NCBI GenBank assembly: GCA_949126835.1
Contig: OX421498.1
Span: 32,416,000 to 32,479,999 of the forward strand
Source of the DNA: Anisus vortex
Lineage: Eukaryota > Mollusca > Gastropoda > Planorbidae
Reading direction: 5' to 3'
Length of the DNA stretch: 64,000 nucleotides
This document shows positions 46,901 to 61,900 of the stretch, one piece after another. The notes under the pieces are model-generated. The model was given only the letters and a program-made list of their open reading frames with translations. It was not told the DNA's origin and did no database searches. A program made the translations under genes and the position numbers. The first letter of the stretch is position 1; the number at the start of each line of letters is the position of its first letter.

Positions 46901-49900
46901 CAGCAGCAATACGGCCCATTGGCTAGAAGATATGATCTGTTTAACTTTGTTTAGGGTAGCTATTTATACTGTATTTAACATGCAGCGTGCATACAAAGTT
47001 GGTGCCCGGGGTAATATTTACATGTATACTCAGGAGGTACAGCTGAATTTATGTTTCGATGGATTTATATTCATACAGCTGTATTTATGTTTAGATGGAT
47101 TTATATTTATGCAGCTGTATTTATGTTTTATGGATTATATATTAGTACTGCAGTATCTGTATGTTTTCTGCTTCCTTATTTCCTTCTCCCCTTATCTTTT
47201 TTAGAAGTCACTTTCTGTCTAAGTAGATATATATGTATATTTTTTGTCAAGCTGTTTAAGGATTATCCTACCTGTTTATAAAGCATATTTTCTACTTAAG
47301 CGTTTGCTAAACAAAACCCAAACCAAAAAAAAAAAGAAGGTGGGGAGGGCAATAGAAATGCTGCCATCATGACATTTATCACCACTGTATTGTAAGAATA
47401 AATATGATTAATACTCTGAACAATGAATGTGTAGCTATGGTGATGTAACATTTCCTGGTGTCTCTTGTGTGGTTAGAAAAGAACCAAAGTTTCAGCTGTT
47501 GTTTAGAGATAGTTTGTAAGGATACCGCTACCATAGCCATTAAATATTGATGGATGGCTCACCCCCTTTTTTTTTATATATATTTATTTTTATTTGTTTG
47601 CTTTAGTTTCGTAATTCTCCTGTGGTATGATTTTAAAAACATTTTTTTTTTTTTATACATCTTCTAAATTCATATTTTTTTAAATTACTCAATGTTATTA
47701 ACTTACTATAAATAGTTTGTGGGAAAACGTGGTTGTATAATTAGAACTATTTGCTAGATATTCTCATATTGTTGCTGTTACTGTTCATTTCTTATGGTTT
47801 GAAGATATTTTTGAATCAATAACAAAATTTTACAAGATAACATTTGAGTAAAAATGTGCCAATATATTTTATTGGGGTTATCATTCATTTTGCAGTAACA
47901 GCAATGATACATTTATTAATATATTTCTGTATCAAAATAATTATTGTAGTTAATTAATTATATAATTATAATTTTTGGGACCCAGGCTGGAATATTCTTA
48001 TATTCAATAAATTACCTTCAGTGCTATCATAACATTCTGGTTACTGGTTTGTGGCTATATAACTTTACATATTGTATACTAATGGGTAATAATTAAGTTT
48101 TTTTCTTTACCCTGCATGTTTTAATCATTCCGCGCTCATGTTTTTAAACCCTTAATTTGCCCCAAATAAACTTTTTTTCCAAATGCTAGGATTTGTTCCA
48201 CCCTCGCTATAGGTTATTTATGTATACGAAATTATAAAGCTTGTCATTAAAATATGCATGCCATATTGAAATCAATTTTAATATCCCTTTATATTTTGAG
48301 CATGAAATCTTAAATTTAACCCTGCAGAAATGTATTCCTTGTAGAGAAACTGGGAACATTACGGTATATATGTATGTAGCTGATACCAACAAGACTTTGT
48401 TTCTTCACAAAGTTACAGTTAGCAGTAAATGTTTCTATTATTTGATAAAGTAGGATTCCTTTTTATAGTTTTAACTATTGATTTGCTTGATTTTATTTTT
48501 GGTTTTGAAAAAAATACCCATATTAATGTAGTTCTAGATTGTGAATAATTACTTAAGAGAACTGTTTTAATTCATAATTTCTTTACGTTTTCATTTTTAA
48601 TTAACTAACTTAGCGTTTTTTTTTAATGTCTTTTAATTAAATATTTTTTTTTATAATTAATGTATTATTGTAATATATAGATCTACTGAAGTTTTTTTTA
48701 TTTATTTTAAATAGAAAAATATTCAATAAATTATTTTGTGGAGAGATCGCCATATTGGTGTTAAACTCATAAATGTCAAATATCTGTGCAAAGATAATTT
48801 ATAAAAGAATATTTGCATCTCTAGAAAATAAAAGATTATAAGTTTTGGAAGCTACTGGGCAAAGTACTATTATTAAAAAATTGATTAAAAATCACAAAAA
48901 ATCATATGCAAGTTAGAATTATTGGCACTAGTGTCAAATAGATACTAGACTAAATTTCTTTTGTTATGAAGTTATTATTATAATTATTTATCATTGTAAA
49001 CAATCCACCATGTATGTTTACAGGTCTCAGTTTTTGTCAGGCAGGTGTCACCTGCCTGTCCGTAGTAAAAGTTATCATATTGTATTTTAAATGCTCTTAT
49101 TTGTGTATATCCTGCAGGTATCTAGCAACCGTTCGGTACCTAGTTTTTGTTTTCCTGATGCTTCAGTTTTCAAGCCAGCCTGTGGACTAAGTTCCAGGTA
49201 AATGCTGGACCCCCCCCTCCCCATTCCCTTGTTTGGGTCTGCACCTATGTCTTTCATATTTGGATTATGGACAGTGTAATAATTTATTAGACAGACATCA
49301 CATATCCCAAAAACCACATTCTGGGTCAAAGTTAGTGGGTCTTGCTCCAGTTTAAAATACTCATTGTAGCATCTCTTGCTTTGACCTGACCTTTTCTAGA
49401 TTTTGGCCTCTGTATATCATGAATTGTTGTTTTTTTGTTTTTTTAAATGTTCTCATGTGTTTTTCATGTTTTATTTCAGTGAATCCTACTCATTTGTCAT
49501 GACTTATGAAGATGGAACTCACGTTTACGGCTACTGTAGAAGAATGCAGGTTTGTAAACCCTTTTCTGTTTTCATCTAGCATTGTTTTTTTTCTACTTAC
49601 ATTTTAAAACAAAACAGTTAATTGTGTTTACAAACTGGATGCCTTTCTCATTGAGGTTGTGTGTTTTTTTTTCTCCAGCCACCAGATTCAAGCCTTCCAG
49701 AAGTGATCTGTATTATCAGTCCAATTGATGCATTTAACATGTACAACACGGTTAGTCAGAAATTAAAGTCCAGTCTAATTCACACTGTTGTATAGTTATA
49801 ATTATAAGATAAGATAAGATAAGATTGCTTTATTGATCCAAATACATAAATTCCGTCTTTCAGCATCAGCTTACCGGTACTTAAAACAATATTAAAGAAC

Positions 49901-52900
49901 CATTTGTACTCAAACACAATAGACATTCGCGCACACTATCATACCATTTATCATACAAGAAAAAAGTATCATAATATATACATATATATAATATACATAT
50001 ATATAATAATACATATATATATCATACAAGAAAAAAGTATCATAATATATACATATATATAATATACATATATATAATATACATATATATAATACTACAT
50101 ATATATATCATACAAGAAAAAAGTATCATAATATATACATATATATAATATACATATATATAATATACATATATATAATACTACATATATATATCATACA
50201 AGAAAAAAGTATCATAATATATACATATATATAATATACATATATATAATATACATATATATAATAATACATATATATATCATACAAGAAAAAAGTATCA
50301 TAATATATACATATATATAATATACATATATATAATAATACATATATATAATAATACATATATATAATAATACATATATATATCATACAATAAAAAAGTA
50401 TCATAATATATACATATATATAATATACATATATATAATAATACATATATATAATAATACATATATACAATAATACATATATATAATAATACATATATAT
50501 ATCATACAATAAAAAAGTATCATAATATATACATATATATAATATACATATATATAATAATACATATGTATATAATAATACATATATATATCATACAATA
50601 AAAAAGTATCATAATATATACATATATATAATATACATATATATAATAATACATATATATATCATACAAGAAAAAAGTATCATAATATATACATATATAT
50701 AATATACATATATATAATAATACATATATATATCATACAAGAAAAAAGTATCATAATATATACATATATATAATAATACATATATATAATAATACATATA
50801 TATAATAATACATATATATAATAATACATATATATAATAATACATATATATAATAATACATATATATATCATACAAGAAAAAAGTATCATAATATATACA
50901 TATATATAATAATACATATATATAATAATACATATATATAATAATACATATATATAATAATACATATATATAATAATACATATATATATCATACAATAAA
51001 AAAGTATCATAATATATACATATATATAATATACATATATATAATAATACATATATATAATAATACATATATATATCATACAATAAAAAAGTATCATAAT
51101 ATATACATATATATAATATACATATATATAATAATACATATATATAATAATACATATATATAATAATACATATATATAATAATACATATATATAATAATA
51201 CATATATATAATAATACATATATATAATAATACATATATATAATAATACATATATATAATAATACATATATATATCACACAATAAAAAAGTATAATAATA
51301 TATACATATATATAATATACATATATATAATAATACATATATATAATAATACATATATATATCATACAATAAAAAAGTATCATAATATATACATATATAT
51401 AATATACATATATATAATAATACATATATATAATAATACATATATATATCATACAATAAAAAAGTATCATAATATATACATATATATAATATACATATAT
51501 ATAATAATACATATATATAATAATACATATATATAATAATACATATATATAATAATACATATATATATCATACAAGAAAAAAGTATCATAATATATACAT
51601 ATATATAATATATATAATAATACATATATATAATAATACATATATATAATAATACATATATATAATAATACATATATATAATAATACATATATATATCAT
51701 ACAATAAAAAAGTATCATAATATATACATATATATAATATACATATATATAATAATACATATATATAATAATACATATATATATCATACAATAAAAAAGT
51801 ATCATAATATATACATATATATAATATACATATATATAATAATACATATATATAATAATACATATATATAATAATACATATATATAATAATACATATATA
51901 TAATAATACATATATATAATAATACATATATATAATAATACATATATATATCACACAATAAAAAAGTATAATAATATATACATATATATAATATACATAT
52001 ATATAATAATACATATATATAATAATACATATATATATCATACAATAAAAAAGTATCATAATATATACATATATATAATATACATATATATAATAATACA
52101 TATATATAATAATACATATATATATCATACAATAAAAAAGTATCATAATATATACATATATATAATATACATATATATAATAATACATATATATAATAAT
52201 ACATATATATAATAATACATATATATAATAATACATATATATATCATACAAGAAAAAAGTATCATAATATATACATATATATAATAAACATATATATAAT
52301 AATACATATATATAATAATACATATATATATCATACAATAAAAAAGTATAATAATATATACATATATATAGTATACATATATATAATAATACATATATAT
52401 AATAATACATATATATATCATACAATAAAAAAGTATCATAATATATACATATATATAATATACATATATATAATAATACATATATATATCAAACAAGAAA
52501 AAAGTATCATAATATATACATATATATAGTATACATATATATAATATACATATATATAATAATACATATATATAATAATACATATATATAATAATACATA
52601 TATATAATAATACATATATATATCATACAAGAAAAAAGTATCATAATATATACATATATATAATAAACATATATATAATATACATATATATAATAATACA
52701 TATATATATCATACAAGAAAAAAGTATCATAATATATACATATATATAATATACATATATATAATAATACATATATATAATAATACATATATATAATAAT
52801 ACATATATATAATAATACATATATATAATAATACATATATATATCATACAAGAAAAAAGTATCATAATATATACATATATATAATAAACATATATATAAT

Positions 52901-55900
52901 AATACATATATATAATAATACATATATATATCATACAATAAAAAAGTATAATAATATATACATATATATAATAATACATATATATAATAATACATATATA
53001 TAATAATACATATATATATCATACAAGAAAAAAGTATCATAATATATACATATATATAATAATACATATATATAATAATACATATATATAATAATACATA
53101 TATATAATAATACATATATATAATAATACATATATATAATAATACATATATATAATAATACATATATATAATAATACATATATATATCATACAATAAAAA
53201 AGTATCATAATATATACATATATATAATATACATATATATAATAATACATATATATATCATACAATAAAAAAGTATCATAATATATACATATATATAACA
53301 TACATATATATAATAATACATATATATAATAATACATATATATAATAATACATATATATATCATACAATAAAAAAGTATCATAATATATACATATATATA
53401 ATATACATATATATAATAATACATATATATAATAATACATATATATATCATACAAGAAAAAAGTATCATGATATATACATATATATAATAATACATATAT
53501 ATATCATACAAGAAAAAAGTATCATGATATATACATATATATAATAATACATATATATATCATACAAGAAAAAAGTATCATAATATAGTAAATACAGCTT
53601 TTCTAGCCTCTTGGACTAAATTAGATTTAAAGGCTTATGCATAATATTTCTAAATTTATTTCCTTTGTTTTAGTCTTTTATTTGAAACAATTGATCATGT
53701 CGCCAACATTTGTTACCCCCAGCTTCTTGCTGAAATAGAAAAAAGACGCAAAGTTTCCACAGATATGGCGACCGAGTTGATAGCTGCATCATTTGGCCGG
53801 CCTCTTCCGAAACCTGGCAAAATTTGTCATATAAGAACACTGGTATGGTTAATCTTGCATTGTTTTATTTCTTGCTTTCCCGGCATTAGTGCATATATTA
53901 CTTTGTCCTCACAACACAGCCAAATTTTCTTATTTTGAAACCTTTTTTTTTTTTTCAAGTACAGGAGATTTTTTTCATGAAAGTTAAACAAAAATGAAAT
54001 TGAAAGTCATAATGTATTAAGATGGAATTGATTACCAGCTAAATTGCCCGGCCTTGCCCAGGGAACAAAACACATAGGCCTATACATAAAGCTACAGATA
54101 AGAATTTTAGAAACTACAATGAACAGGAAGCTACAATAATTTACACATAAATATATAATTATTAATTATATCCTGAAAACATTTAGGCAAGTCATTTTAA
54201 AATAAATATTGTAATCAGGTTAAAAATAGGCATGTCTTTTTATTTGAAAAATACTTAGGACTATCCCTGGCTGAGAGTCGAACATCTATCACCCGCATGT
54301 CTAAAATATAATTAATAGATTTGACTAAGTAAATTAATTTTAAAACATTTTTAGTCCTGAAATTCTTTACAATCTTAAAATTTGTTAAAAATATTTATGG
54401 AAATGTAAAATAGTAGCCAACCTATATTGCTATTACAGAAAAAAAAATGTCAGTATGGGATAGAGCCCAGGTCAACTGCATGGTAGATTGGGACGCTCAC
54501 TACTCATCTAGGGAGGGCACATGGAGAAAGCGAGATCGCAAAAGTAAAATATGAGGCATTAAAGTCACGTGTCTTCCAATTAACCAACGGGAATCGGAGT
54601 CCACACACATCCTACTTTTATAAATATAGATTTAAAATCACTGAGCTGTGCAGTATTAATGCCATAATCTAGTATTAACATGCACTTGTAGGTAAAAAAA
54701 AATTTTATTGCAGAAAGATTTGGAATGTACATGATTCTGTAGTGTTAATATAGTATAGTTTTTAAAATAGCTTAAAGTATTCCTATTCTAGAATGCATGG
54801 AAATGGAATGTATTGCACATTGGTGAATTTGGCAAGAAAATTTGGGCAGCAATGATTGAAGCATGTAGAGTGAATGCTAAGTCTGGCAATTTATTATTGA
54901 AATAAATTTAAAAAAAAGGACTATTGCCCTTGGACTGATTGCTGCATGTTTCATTGAAAAATTGTTGCATCATCCATTGTTTCAGGACAGTAGTGGTGAA
55001 ATGGAGACCATTTACCTGAATAGGCAGGCAGACAGTAAGCTTGAGAATGTAAGCCTTTCTTTTTGTTGTTGTATCCAAGAGCTATCCCCCCTTGCTTAAA
55101 GCTTTAGCTTGTGCTTGTCTCCCTTGCTCAAATCTTGGTTTGCTACTTACACACTACTAAATTTAATTATAATAGAATGAAAAGATAAAAGATTATAATT
55201 AGCTTCATATATTAAAATATATATCTATAATAACTAAAAATTTTATGATGGAGGTTGTTTTAAATATTTATATAAATATTTTATTACAAGAAAACCTTCT
55301 GCCTAAAATTTTACAAGAGCCTTTTTTTTTAAAAATAAATAGTATTTTCTATCAATCCATATTTGATTGCATTAATTTAATTATAATGGACTGCTATACA
55401 TATAATCTACTTTCTAGTTACTGGTGGATCTTATGCATACTCTTGACAAAAGGCATCTACTAATACTAATATATAGTATTCTTATTGCATCTTGACATTA
55501 AGAGTCTGTTGTTAACTTGAAAGACGCTTTGTTTCCTCCTGTAGATTATGGTGTAACCAGGCTGTATTAAATGGGAATAAACCCAAAGCATATATTTATT
55601 ATGGTGTAACCAGGCTATATTAAATGGGAATAAACCCATAGCATATACTTATTATGGTGTAACCAGGCTGTATTGAATGGGCATAAACCCATAGCATATA
55701 CTTATTATGGTGTAACCAGGCTGTATGAAATGGGCATAAACCCATAGCATATACTTATTATGGTGTAACCAGGCTGTATTGAATGGGCATAAACCCATAG
55801 CATATACTTATTGTGGTGTAACCAGGCTGTATTGAATGGGCATAAACCCATAGCATATACTTATTGTGGTGTAACCAGGCTGTATTAAATGGGCATAAAC

Positions 55901-58900
55901 CCATAGCATATACTTATTGTGGTGTAACCAGGCTGTATTAAATGGGCATAAACCCATAGCATATACTTATTGTGGTTGTAACTAGGCTGTATTAAATGGG
56001 CATAAACCCATAACATATACTTATTTTGGTGTAACCAGGCTGTATTGAATGGGCATAAACCCATGGCATATACTTATTGTGGTGTAACCAGGCTGTATTG
56101 AATGGGCATAAACCCATAGCATATACTTATTTTGGTGTAACCAGGCTGTATTAAATGGGCATAAACCCATGGCATATACTTATTTTGGTGTAACCAGGCT
56201 GTATTGAATGGGCATAAACCCATAGCATATACTTATTTTGGTGTAACCAGGCTGTATTGAATGGGCATAAACCCATGGCATATACTTATTGTGGTGTAAC
56301 CAGGCTGTATTGAATGGGCATAAACCCATAGCATATACTTATTTTGGTGTAACCAGGCTGTATTGAATGGGCATAAACCCATAGCATATACTTATTGTGG
56401 TGTAACCAGGCTGTATTAAATGGGCATAAACCCATAGCATATACTTATTGTGGTGTAACCAGGCTGTATTGAATGGGCATAAACCCATAGCATATACTTA
56501 TTGTGGTGTAACCAGGCTGTATTAAATGGGCATAAACCCATAGCATATACTTATTTTGGTGTAACCAGGCTGTATTAAATGGGCATAAACCCATAGCATA
56601 TACTTATTTTGGTGTAACCAGGCTGTATTAAATGGGCATAAACCCATAGCATATACTTATTGTGGTGTAACCAGGCTGTATTGAATGGGCATAAACCCAT
56701 AGCATATACTTATTTTGGTGTAACCAGGCTGTATTAAATGGGCATAAACCCATAGCATATACTTATTGTGGTGTAACCAGGCTGTATTAAATGGGCATAA
56801 ACCCATAGCATATACTTATTTTGGTGTAACCAGGCTGTATTAAATGGGCATAAACCCATAGCATATACTTATTTTGGTGTAACCAGGCTGTATTAAATGG
56901 GCATAAACCCATAGCATATACTTATTGTGGTGTAACCAGGCTGTATTAAATGGGCATAAACCCATAGCATATACTTATTTTGGTGTAACCAGGCTGTATT
57001 AAATGGGCATAAACCCATAGCATATACTTATTTTGGTGTAACCAGGCTGTATTGAATGGGCATAAACCCATAGCATGTATTGCTACTCACAGTATTGATT
57101 TTAAACAAGCCAGTGCATACTTTTAATATTATTATTGATAATTTGAAGAAGATTTAATTTGTATGGAAATGATGTTTTTCAGGTGAATTATGAGAGTCCG
57201 CTTCGATTCCTTGGAACGGATAAATTGGTCAAAGTCTTTGCGTCTATGTTGATGGAAAGAAGAATCATTTTATGTTCTAGTCATTTGAGGTATGAGTTAC
57301 TAAAAAATGTTCGAGTCATTTGTGGTATGAGTTACTAAATACTTGTCTGTAAGACAGTCTTTGTTTTTCAATTATTTGTACAATTTTTTTATCTATTTTA
57401 CTTACTTAGTTATTGTTGAGTTCTGGCTTATCTTACCCAGTTTGACTGTCCATAGGGCGTTTGCAATCACGTGACAAAAAGCATGTGATTTTTGTTTACT
57501 TTGTGTAGCGGTGTACAATGGCCGCTGTAATAATAAAGTTTCATATAGGCTCGAGCTTTTTTTTTAAATGATGTTTTGTGTTTTAAGTTTTATTAAGATT
57601 TAAAAAACATAGATCATAGACGATGTGAGCCTATTAGTGACTTGACTAGATATTCACCAACACTATCACATGGCATCGTAGCTGCCCTACTTAGCCATTA
57701 GCCCATTACTTAGCCTAGCCTACGAAACATTAAAAGTGTAAAATGTTGAAAATCGTTGGAAAAATACCATGTCAGGCTTTCTCTTGTACTAGGAAGATGA
57801 TCTACTACTATTTACCTCCTTATTTTTTAGTAGGATAGCCAATATTCATATGTGAATTTGGCATGATAAAGAACAACTTCGCCATATTTGTTCCTCAAGT
57901 AAGTGGCTTCTATTTACAAACGACGTCACTAAAAAACTTAAGCTCCGCCCATTACAAACGCTCTATTGGTTTGTTATAAGTTATGAATTATGTGCTAAAT
58001 TAATTGGTCTTCAAGATGTAAGAATAGAATTTACATTGAAGAATGAGCTAACCATCAATAAATCCATAGAGTCCAAATGAATCTCTAATTTTATTGCAAA
58101 GAATTTTTATATTGATAGAAAGGTGTTTGGTACTGACAGTTACCCATAAATTACTATACACAACCTCCTTCTAGCTAAATCTTTCCTTTATTACTTTCAA
58201 AATTTTAAAACTACCACTCTTAATAAGGTTACAGAATTAATGTTTACCAGATTCTATGGCCAAGATATACAAGAGGATTGAGTGGCCAACACATTGCCCA
58301 CCCTTTTGCTTTCCCTGATGTCCAGACCCAGGGAAAAAATCCTGACAATTTTATCTGGACTTGGATGTTAATCTAATGCTGTACCATAAGTCGAATAAGA
58401 TTAATGCGCCCAATTAGGATTATAAAGATAATTGTTTGATTAAGATAAGATAAGATTACTTGATAGATCCAAATAAATGGAAATTTGACTTGATTACATA
58501 AATTTTGACTTTCAGCATACTTAAAACAATACTAATGAACCATTTGTACTCAAGCACAATAGACATTCACACACACTGTCACATTTATCATTCAAGAAAA
58601 AGTATCATTTAGGAGTCAGCTGTTGTATTTTCTGGCTGACTGATAATTCCTTTGAAAGATTCTCACTGATAGTGGAACAAAAAGAGTTCCTAAATCTTTC
58701 TGTTCTTGACCTTATTGAAAGAAGCCGACCACTTTGACTAGATATGATGTAACTATCGTGAAGCGGGTGTGCATGATCTTGAAGGATTTTGTCAATCATA
58801 GACAAGCACCTTGAATTGAATAGATCTCCAATAGATGGTAATTGTGTCTGTGTTGCATGAGAGGCTAACCGCAGCATTGTTTTATGTTCTGCAGTGTTTT

Positions 58901-61900
58901 GACTCAGACTGTTCATGCCCAATCAGATTGTTCATGCCCAATTAGGATTACGAAGATAATTGTTTGATTACTTTAGCTAACCACAGCATTGTTTTGTGTT
59001 CTGCAGTGTTTTGACTCAGACTGTTCATGCCCAATCAGATTGTTCATGCCCAATTAGGATTACGAAGATAATTGTTTGATTACTTTAGCTAACCACAGCA
59101 TTGTTTTGTGTTCTGCAGTGTTTTGACTCAGACTGTTCATGCCCAATTGGGATTACGAAGATAATTGTTTGATTACTTTAGCTAACCACAGCATTGTTTT
59201 ATGTTCTGCAGTGTTTTGACTCAGACTGTTCATGCCCTGGCAGCTCTACTTTACCCCTTCCAGTGGCAGCATGTCTATGTGCCTATCCTTCCCTTAGAAA
59301 TGCTGGATGTTGTGTGCGCCCCCATGCCATACATTATTGGGGTCATGACCGTCTTTCTGCCTCAAGTTTTGAAAATGGACCTTGAAAAAGTACGTCACGT
59401 TTTTTTTTAATTTAATTTTTTTGCTAGCTAGCTAATGAATTCTTAGCCAACTTTAAAAGAAATAAAGTGTTTTTTTAATTATTTTTTTCATCAATGAAAA
59501 GAAATTAAGCATATTTGATTATTAACTTGAGATTTATTGTTTGATCTAAATCATAATTTAGTTCTATTATCCAAAAGACTAGAAGTTCTTAAGAGAATAG
59601 TGAGACCAAATTCCTGGAATGCATGTCAATAAGGAAGAGAACATTCATGGTTATAATATAAAAAAATGATGTAAAGTAAAAACTAGCTGTTAAAAATTTA
59701 TTTGCAGAGCAGAGATATTATGGGATTCTTGCAATAACTAGTTTTGATGCAACTTTCAATTTGTGCGTTTCTCTAAGGTATTCATTGTTGACCTTGACAA
59801 AAAGGACTTTGTCATGTTTGAAGGTGACGAGTCCACACTTCTTCCCCATAAAGTACAAAAAGCCTTGAAGACGGCCATCAACATGTGTAAAATAGATTCA
59901 GGTAAAACTAGGGTTGCAATGAATTTTTTTATGATATGCAAGGCACTACAGTGCTAAGTGGATCCATTCAAAAAACGTATAAATTAATGCATAGGTTCTC
60001 AACCTTTTTCGGCTCATCGCCCCCTTTTAAAATTGTTTCCGCTCACCGCCCCCCCCCAACTTTCTTTTAGCCCTCCCCCCCTTTTCCGCCCATCTGAACT
60101 ATAGTTTCCGCAATTTTTTTAGCCGACTAGACTTTTTGAATGATTAATTATCTTTAAAAAACTGAAAAGGAAACATATTGTAAGAATTAATAGATCAAAA
60201 AATTGCCTCAACAAAAGCTTTAAATAAATCAATATTAATGCGAATCGTTTGCCTGTGTGTTGCTAGCAATTTGACTATTTCAATTTTGGTTGCAAAAGCC
60301 TTAGGTCTAATAATCAGTACTATTTGTTATATTACAAAACAGAACTTGATCGGCATCACTATTGAATCAAATGTGGAAACATTTTTTAGTTAAAGGGAGA
60401 TAATTCGACCGTTTTATTTGAGCTAATAGATGTCTATTTCTGTTTTGTTTTTTTTTTTAAGAAATTAATAGCTTACAATTTATAACTTTAAAATGATCGA
60501 ACTGTAAAAAGTATTTGAAAATTATATAAATATTATATGACTAAAGAATTTATATGTATATTTTCAAACATTACAATAACTACCCAGTTTGTATGATTAC
60601 TGCGTATCTATACGGTTTAACAATACTACCACATCTGTTAAACTATACTACCACATCGTATCCAATAGCTTAAAAGACATCAAGGAGATCAAAATATCAT
60701 TAATATAAGCAGATGTTAGGCGACTGTGATCGGTCAGCAGGGCTGACAGTCCAGTGAACCCACCACAGGACCAGCCGGTCGAACACTATATTTGCCAAAT
60801 ACTGACCCTTACTTCATCGAAAAGTCACTGCAATTCCTATTTCTTTTTAATATATAATAATATGTAGGCATACTGTTTGGGGATATCAGATATTTAGCAG
60901 CACTTGCGTTTACATAACATTTCATCCTCCAAAAACTAATCGATTCAAATAGCTGAGGTGTTAAAATACATCAGGTACGTTTGTACCGCCCACTTGCCCT
61001 TCACCGCCCCCCAATCGCCCCCGGGAATGTCAGCGCCCCCCTAAAGCCTTTCACCGCCCCCCGGGGGGCGATATCGCCCCCGTTGAGAACCTATGAATTA
61101 ATGGAACAGAAGGAAATACTATAAAAAATTCCTTAAAGCTTTTTTAAAGAACAGAAGGAAATACTATAAAACATTTCTTTAATGCTTCTTTAAAAACTTT
61201 GTAAAATTTGTTGTATTAATACCTTCAGAATAAATATTTTGTTTTTATTTGTTTCCAGAGGCTCAAAATGCCCAGTGGCTAATGGTGGCTGAAGCTTTTC
61301 TCCGCATGTTCATTGAAACAATTGGTCACTTTGCCAATCATATTCAGACACAGCAGGACGGAAACAGAATATTTCAGGTCTGATCCAGTTTATATTTCAG
61401 GGTTTTGTAAATTGGCTAATTTTGTACATGTTCACAGCACTGGTCACCCATTGAGTATTAATTAACTTTCCAGTTTTACATTGATATGGATTGAATATTT
61501 TACCAGTTTTACAGTATTCATAAGTTGACAGGATTATATAGTTTTACAGTACCGCTAGTTGATTGAATTTGGATTTTTCCATAATTTGATTTGTGTTAAC
61601 TTTGAAACTTTTATTCTGAATTCAGCAAATAAATTTGGGAACCATTTTTTTTAAACTGTCTGAGACTGTAAATGGGCTTAGTTTCAATTCCTACAGATGT
61701 TCTTACTGTCAGAACTTACCTTTCAATTATAAATTGTAATAACTTATGTTTAGTGTATCTCATACAATGTCTCTTTTCATAGCAAGTGATATATTTTAGG
61801 ATTAACCATTGGTTCCTAAAGTATTTGCTGCTGTTCAACGGAGAACTGCGGCTTGTTTACAGGTGGAATATTGCAGAGGCTTACATAATTATCTTATTCA

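Noticed and set aside
50126..53511. Minus-strand open frames of up to 386 codons composed of Tyr, Ile, Met and Cys
   Set aside because: They exist only because the AT-rich satellite lacks stops in that frame. Composition is absurd for a protein, frames overlap one another, and the locus is an intron of DENND2.
54035..54640. Possible transposon (AAATTGCCCGGCCTTGCCCA … TATAAATATAGATTT)
   Set aside because: The motif resembles ends of some DNA elements, but I found no matching inverted end, target duplication or second copy in the window.
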